From Chloroflexota bacterium (GTDB taxonomy: Bacteria > Chloroflexota > Anaerolineae > Aggregatilineales > Phototrophicaceae), in the NCBI GenBank assembly GCA_028875245.1, contig JAPPEU010000011.1, positions 62,001 to 126,000 on the forward strand: 64,000 nucleotides of DNA, in the 5' to 3' direction. Position 1 is the first letter of the stretch, and every line of letters starts with the position of its first letter. Below, one piece after another: positions 60,241-64,000 of the stretch. Below the pieces are notes generated by a model that had not been told where the DNA came from, did no database searches, and was given only the letters and a program-made list of their open reading frames with translations. The position numbers were made by a program, and so were the translations under genes.

Positions 60241-63006
60241 CTAGCTGAAATTGTAGGCGTTGGCGGCGTAATCCCTGGCGCTGCCGGCGACCACCGCAAG
60301 GGCGACCCCGCGGGCGGCGGCGCGCTCTTTGGCCGCGGCGACCTCCTTCTCCAGCAGAATCAATTCGCGATTCTCCGGGTCGTAAGACAGGCCGTCGGTG
60401 ATTAACAGATCCGCGATTGAAGACAGGAAGAGATTACGCATCATGAGACTGACGAGTTCGGTGATGACGCCGACGATGTCTTCCTTGTTCTGCTCTTCAT
60501 AGGCGACGTGCAAAGCTTGCCGCAGGCGGGTCAAGGCTTCGGGCAATTTATCCGCTTTGATGAGAATCTGACCCAGGTGACGCAGCTGCTCGGCTTCAAC
60601 GGCGCGGTCGTCGATCTCGCGGGCGATGTAAAGCGCGGAGTTGTGGAAGTTCACCGCTTCGCTCCAACGCTCCAGCTTGACGTTGACTTCGCCAAGGCCG
60701 CGCAGCACCTGCCCTTCCATGTCGCGTTTTCCCTGCAGCTTGAAGCGGTCGTTGGCGTCTTCCAGCATCTCAATGGCGCGGCGCGCTTCATCGGCATCCA
60801 GGTAAGCCATGCCTAATTTATAGAGTATCAGCGCTTCATTCTGCATATCGTCGCGATTGCGCGCGTTGCTCAGGGCCTCTGCATAAGCTTCAACTGCGAT
60901 GGAAGCTTCGCCCAGTTCCTTGTGGGCGTCGCCCCGTGTGATCTGCAGGAACATCTCGGCTTCGTAGTCTGCGAGTTCATCGGCGAGGTGCAATCCCCGC
61001 TGAACATGCGCCAGCGCGGAGACGGCGGAATCGCTGCGGACGAGCAGCCCGGCCAGCATATCCAGCGTTTGCAGAATGCCGGTTTTGTCTTCAGCGCTTT
61101 CATGTATCGCCAGGATTTCGTTATAAGTTGCGACCGCTTCGCCCTCGCGGTTCTGGTCAATCTGCACCTTGCCGACCGCTTCCAGGATTTGCAGCACGCG
61201 CGGGGTGTCTTCATGTTCGCGCGCGAATGAAAGCGCGGTCCGCAGCTTCACCTGCTCGATGGCGGCTGAGGTGCCCTGGCTGCTAACCAGCAAGCCGGCC
61301 AGCATGTCAAGCGTTTCCAGCACGCCATCTTTGTCTTCGCTATTTTCGTAGATTTCAAGCACATCGCCGTAGGTAGCGATGGCTTCTTTCTCGCGGCCCT
61401 GGTTGATTTGCATGCGGGCGATCGCCTTCAGTATCTGAAGTTGGCGCGCGGTCTCATTGTTTTGGCTGGCGACATTCAGGGCGGTGCGGAGCTGGTCGAT
61501 ATTGACCGACTTCAGGTCTTTGTCATCAATGGCGATGAAGGTCGCGTCATCGACGGCGAGTGCTTCCGCTGGGGTTTCGTCATCCTCGTCAACAGATGCT
61601 GCTGATTCTGCTTCATCGACGAGCAAGGACGGCTCATCGTCTTCATCATCACCATCAAGCAAGGTCAAATCGTCGCCGGTTTCCGGGGCGGCCTGCGCAT
61701 CAGACGGGTCGCCTGCTTTCAGATCGAGCGCCGGCGCCGGCTCTTCTTCCGGAACATCTTCGAACTCGAGGTCTACGCCGTCGCGAATCGCGCGCAAGCG
61801 CATCAATTCATAGTTATAGCCTTCGGCGGCGAGCTTCTCTTCGAGCGGGGCCAGGGTCTCGGCGATATCGGCCGCCAGTTCCCTGTCGTCATTTTGCGCT
61901 GCCCAGGCGGCCGTGGCGATCAGGCCGTCCATCTCGATGAGGAGGCGCATGATGACGTCGTCGGCCTTGCCATGGACATCAAGATAATCGCGCGTGGTAT
62001 CCACGATATCAGCGCGCAAGGCGTCAAAGCGGTCCCGCTCCAACGCCCAATCCTTGAGGAACTCGCGCGCCAGCGGATGCAAGCGGTAGCAGGCTTCGCC
62101 CAGGCGCTGGAAACGCTCGACGAGAAAGAGCCGCGACAGAATCGTCATGGACATATCGATTGACTCGGCGGCGATACCGCTGAGCAGATTGAGAAAAGCG
62201 ACCGAGGCTTCGCCGCGCGGGGTCGCGCAGAGGGAGAGCAGCAGATCGCGCAGGCGCTCGTTCAAACCGTCGAAGCTGATGCTCAAAGCCGCCATCGCCG
62301 GCTGGTCATCATGGCTCTCGAGGCTCGCCGCCAGGGTATCGCTGAAGTCGGTTGGGGATTGCCGGGAGATAATCATGCTGCGAGCGGCCAATGCCAGGGC
62401 AAAAACGCTATGCTTGAGTTGGGCGGCGATGACCTGGATGGCGATATCGTTGCTGTCATCCTTGATGCCGGCTTTCTGTTTGAAGAGGCGGACGGCGTCG
62501 CTCTCGGCCAAATTGCCAATCGGTTGATTGCGCCAATCGCCTTGGGATAGCGGCGACGAGCTGGTTACGACCAGCAGGCTGTCGGCGGCGCAGCGCTTGA
62601 CAAATGGCGCGAGAACCGACGCGTCAATCTCGCCATCCAGGATAAGCAGCGGCTGATGCTCGTTCAGCAGCGCCTTGAGGCCGGCGGCCTGGGACAGCGG
62701 GTTTTCGTCGTTGCAGATGTCAAGGGCGCCGTAAGCGCGGGCGATGCGGACGATCAACTCGACCAGGGGCGGATTTTCAACATTCAGCCACAAGACCGGA
62801 CGGCTGTGCTGCTGCAGGTAAACGTTGGCGATGGTGGCGGCCAGGGTGGTTTTGCCGGCGCCAGGCGCGCCATGCATGACCAATTGCTGGCTTTGACGCA
62901 AACGCAGCAGCAGCGCCCGCAGCAATTGGTCGCGCCCGAGCGGGCGGCCAAGGCGGCGCAACGGCAAGGCCGTCCCCGATGTGACAGCTGCTTCCAAGGG
63001 TGCCAT
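60241..63006 (-). CDS. STAND-type ATPase with TPR repeats
   Basis: This 921-residue protein looks like a STAND (NB-ARC-like) signalling ATPase. Near the N-terminus are GRPLGRDQLLRALL, the P-loop MHGAPGAGKTTLAAT, the Walker B-like strand PLLILDGE and VVTSSSPLSQGDW. Winged-helix-like segments (YRLHPLAREFLKDWALERD) follow. A long acidic linker (about 420-500) is next, then a TPR superhelix (about 500-880) with two near-duplicate units (VASQNNETARQLQILKAIAR; FAREHEDTPRVLQILEAVGK). No effector domain is obvious at either end. ATG 63006 follows GGGGGA. It may be a transcription-linked or defence-type scaffold; only the architecture is certain. Confidence 0.8.
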   Translation of the reverse strand: MAPLEAAVTSGTALPLRRLGRPLGRDQLLRALLLRLRQSQQLVMHGAPGAGKTTLAATIANVYLQQHSRPVLWLNVENPPLVELIVRIARAYGALDICNDENPLSQAAGLKALLNEHQPLLILDGEIDASVLAPFVKRCAADSLLVVTSSSPLSQGDWRNQPIGNLAESDAVRLFKQKAGIKDDSNDIAIQVIAAQLKHSVFALALAARSMIISRQSPTDFSDTLAASLESHDDQPAMAALSISFDGLNERLRDLLLSLCATPRGEASVAFLNLLSGIAAESIDMSMTILSRLFLVERFQRLGEACYRLHPLAREFLKDWALERDRFDALRADIVDTTRDYLDVHGKADDVIMRLLIEMDGLIATAAWAAQNDDRELAADIAETLAPLEEKLAAEGYNYELMRLRAIRDGVDLEFEDVPEEEPAPALDLKAGDPSDAQAAPETGDDLTLLDGDDEDDEPSLLVDEAESAASVDEDDETPAEALAVDDATFIAIDDKDLKSVNIDQLRTALNVASQNNETARQLQILKAIARMQINQGREKEAIATYGDVLEIYENSEDKDGVLETLDMLAGLLVSSQGTSAAIEQVKLRTALSFAREHEDTPRVLQILEAVGKVQIDQNREGEAVATYNEILAIHESAEDKTGILQTLDMLAGLLVRSDSAVSALAHVQRGLHLADELADYEAEMFLQITRGDAHKELGEASIAVEAYAEALSNARNRDDMQNEALILYKLGMAYLDADEARRAIEMLEDANDRFKLQGKRDMEGQVLRGLGEVNVKLERWSEAVNFHNSALYIAREIDDRAVEAEQLRHLGQILIKADKLPEALTRLRQALHVAYEEQNKEDIVGVITELVSLMMRNLFLSSIADLLITDGLSYDPENRELILLEKEVAAAKERAAARGVALAVVAGSARDYAANAYNFS

Positions 63007-63155
63007 AAATCCCCCGCTAGCACGCAAATTTGCCGAAGCTAGTCAATCAACATTCAGTATATATGGTCATTCAGATTAGGACAATTTAACTGGGCGCTAT
63101 AAATGCGGGGAATTCCAAGGCTTCAGAGCGGGGTCGGCGGGGGGCAAGCTGCCGC

Positions 63156-63184
63156 TTGAATATGACGCGGCGCGGCTCTATAAT
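63156..63184 (+). promoter_or_regulatory. Promoter of tRNA-Lys
   Basis: TTGAAT (63156-63161) and TATAAT (63179-63184) have the optimal 17-base spacing. The tRNA begins 12 bases after the -10 box. Confidence 0.7.
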
Positions 63185-63196
63185 TTGGGGCTGTTT

Positions 63197-63268
63197 GGGC
63201 GCGTGGCGCAATGGCAGCGCAGTTGACTTTTAATCAATTGGTTGCAGGTTCGAATCCTGCCGCGCTCA
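63197..63268 (+). tRNA. tRNA-Lys(TTT)
   Basis: The acceptor stem GGGCGCG pairs with CGCGCTC (one G-T pair). The anticodon loop CTTTTAA carries TTT for lysine. The T-arm is GCAGGTTCGAATCCTGC. The discriminator base is A. The vsr gene ends 15 bases downstream on the other strand. Confidence 0.93.
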
Positions 63269-63283
63269 CTCAGATTATCACGA

Positions 63284-63691
63284 TTATTGAAGGAAATTGC
63301 TAATGCGCGTCGCCAGCGCGTCTAAGTCGTTCAGTTGGCACTCCCATATAGTTTCTGTTTGCCAACCGCTCTCATGAAGCAAAGATAGATTTCGTCTGTC
63401 TCGGTCGCTGTTCCGTTCTATTTTGGATACCCAATAATCGCGATTTGTTTCTGGAATCCTAACCTTCGCGCAGTTGGCATGATTGTGCCAGAAACAGCCG
63501 TTAACGAAGATGACCTTGCGTCGTGAAGGGAATACTAAGTCGGGACGTCCGGGTAGATCCTTGCGATGCAAACGGTATCTGTAGCCTAAACCGTGAACGA
63601 GGCGACGTACGGTGAGTTCAGGTTTCGTGTCTTTCGACTGTACCCGCGCCATGATTCGGCTACGAACTTCTGGAGAAACTTTGTCAGTCAT
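63284..63691 (-). CDS. vsr: Very-short-patch mismatch endonuclease Vsr
   Basis: Vsr nicks DNA next to T-G mismatches arising from deaminated 5-methylcytosine. The 135-residue chain shows RIMARVQSKDTKPELTVRRL, RLHRKDLPGRPDLVFPSRRK (active-site Asp), VIFVNGCFWHNHANC (catalytic and zinc residues) and TIWECQLNDLD. The start ATG at 63691 overlaps the last base of the upstream gene's stop codon (TGATG), so it is translationally coupled. Such genes sit next to cytosine-5 methyltransferases; here any such gene would lie beyond the window edge. Confidence 0.93.
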   Translation of the reverse strand: MTDKVSPEVRSRIMARVQSKDTKPELTVRRLVHGLGYRYRLHRKDLPGRPDLVFPSRRKVIFVNGCFWHNHANCAKVRIPETNRDYWVSKIERNSDRDRRNLSLLHESGWQTETIWECQLNDLDALATRISNFLQ

Positions 63692-63999
63692 CAAATGAAC
63701 TCAATCCAGTTTTGGTCAAATCCCACATAACTGATTATGTCTTCAGGGTCTAACAATGGCACGTTCGGTACTATCCTAAAGCGACGAGCGGAGGGTGGCA
63801 CATCGCGCAGAACCGTGAACTGACTGCCATGAAACTGCCACGTGAATCTATGTGTACCCGTCATCTTATGGTGTCCCGCCAAATTGTTCTTGGCAGTATA
63901 TGACCACTCGTATTCTTCTGGGACAAATCGGACTGCCTCCTCTTCAAACAACACAAATTCTCTCGTTTCAATGTTGCGTACAAGTACCACGACCCGTAG
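63691..63999 (-). CDS. Hypothetical protein, C-terminal part, coupled to vsr
   Basis: Reading from the edge, the frame is open through the last codons, so the protein continues outside the window. The visible part ends with FHGSQFTVLRDVPPSARRFR and PEDIISYVGFDQNWIEFI. I do not recognise it. Its position before vsr suggests part of a restriction-modification locus. Confidence 0.6.
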   Translation of the reverse strand, partial: LRVVVLVRNIETREFVLFEEEAVRFVPEEYEWSYTAKNNLAGHHKMTGTHRFTWQFHGSQFTVLRDVPPSARRFRIVPNVPLLDPEDIISYVGFDQNWIEFI

Positions 64000-64000
64000 G

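Noticed and set aside
1-64000. CRISPR arrays, phage genes or transposons
   Set aside because: I looked for regularly spaced identical repeats with unique spacers, integrases and transposases. The repeats present are scattered hairpins or array-boundary copies, and no such genes are visible.

Overview
The window is a GC-rich, gene-dense bacterial chromosome segment with 54 protein-coding loci, two tRNAs and many short intergenic repeats. The gene set suggests an uncultured Chloroflexota (Anaerolineae-like) genome: several carbohydrate ABC importers without their own ATPase, PPC and LysM surface proteins, 2TM-domain membrane proteins, a PBP1A with a long cytoplasmic extension, and dispersed hairpin repeats. 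This placement is inference from gene content; no rRNA or marker gene in the window settles it. There are no transposases, phage genes or CRISPR arrays.

Layout. 1-5601: end of a type I restriction operon (hsdS', an OLD-like ATPase/TOPRIM gene, hsdR). 5706-10872: M29 aminopeptidase, a sugar importer whose binding-protein gene is 5'-deleted, and an alginate-lyase-like enzyme. 10841-17355: envelope proteins (SdrD-like, LysM, PPC), a gamma-carbonic anhydrase and an operon of paralogous membrane proteins. 17525-19479: Rieske oxygenase divergent from an SDR dehydrogenase. 19499-21699: an array of three DUF4160-DUF2442 cassettes whose internal boundaries carry copies of the 3' end of the neighbouring DUF58 gene. 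21692-29138: DUF58, GNAT, catalase (with an apparent frameshift at its start), a large FAD/Fe-S dehydrogenase and a DapA-family aldolase. 29347-32708: a second sugar importer. 32863-35631: a likely transferred two-gene unit, a DNA methyltransferase-HNH fusion plus a HEPN protein. 35796-44173: ilvD, a small coupled pair of unknown genes, a UvrD/PcrA helicase and PBP1A. 44349-46094: a second methyltransferase related to the first but fused to an Mrr-like nuclease. 46101-64000: two tandem paralogous small proteins, hemC-hemD, an L,D-transpeptidase, epimerase-lactonase, a MarR-DrrA-DrrB efflux operon, glutaminyl cyclase, glnA, patatin, tRNA-Gly, a STAND-TPR ATPase, tRNA-Lys, and vsr with part of another gene at the edge.

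How it fits together. Housekeeping genes (ilvD, glnA, hemCD, uvrD/pcrA, PBP1A, tRNAs) are interleaved with accessory islands. Defence-type functions occur at both edges (type I R-M; Vsr) and twice inside (methyltransferase-HNH with HEPN; methyltransferase-Mrr). The two fusions share a methyltransferase scaffold with different nuclease modules. The best candidates for undescribed systems are the DUF4160-DUF2442 array with its DUF58-tail repeats and the methyltransferase-HNH/HEPN pair. Intergenic gaps are largely filled by a few repeat families, including a hairpin family (TGTAGGGGCGA...TCGCCCCTACA) and a longer element present twice with different stem sequences but preserved hairpins.
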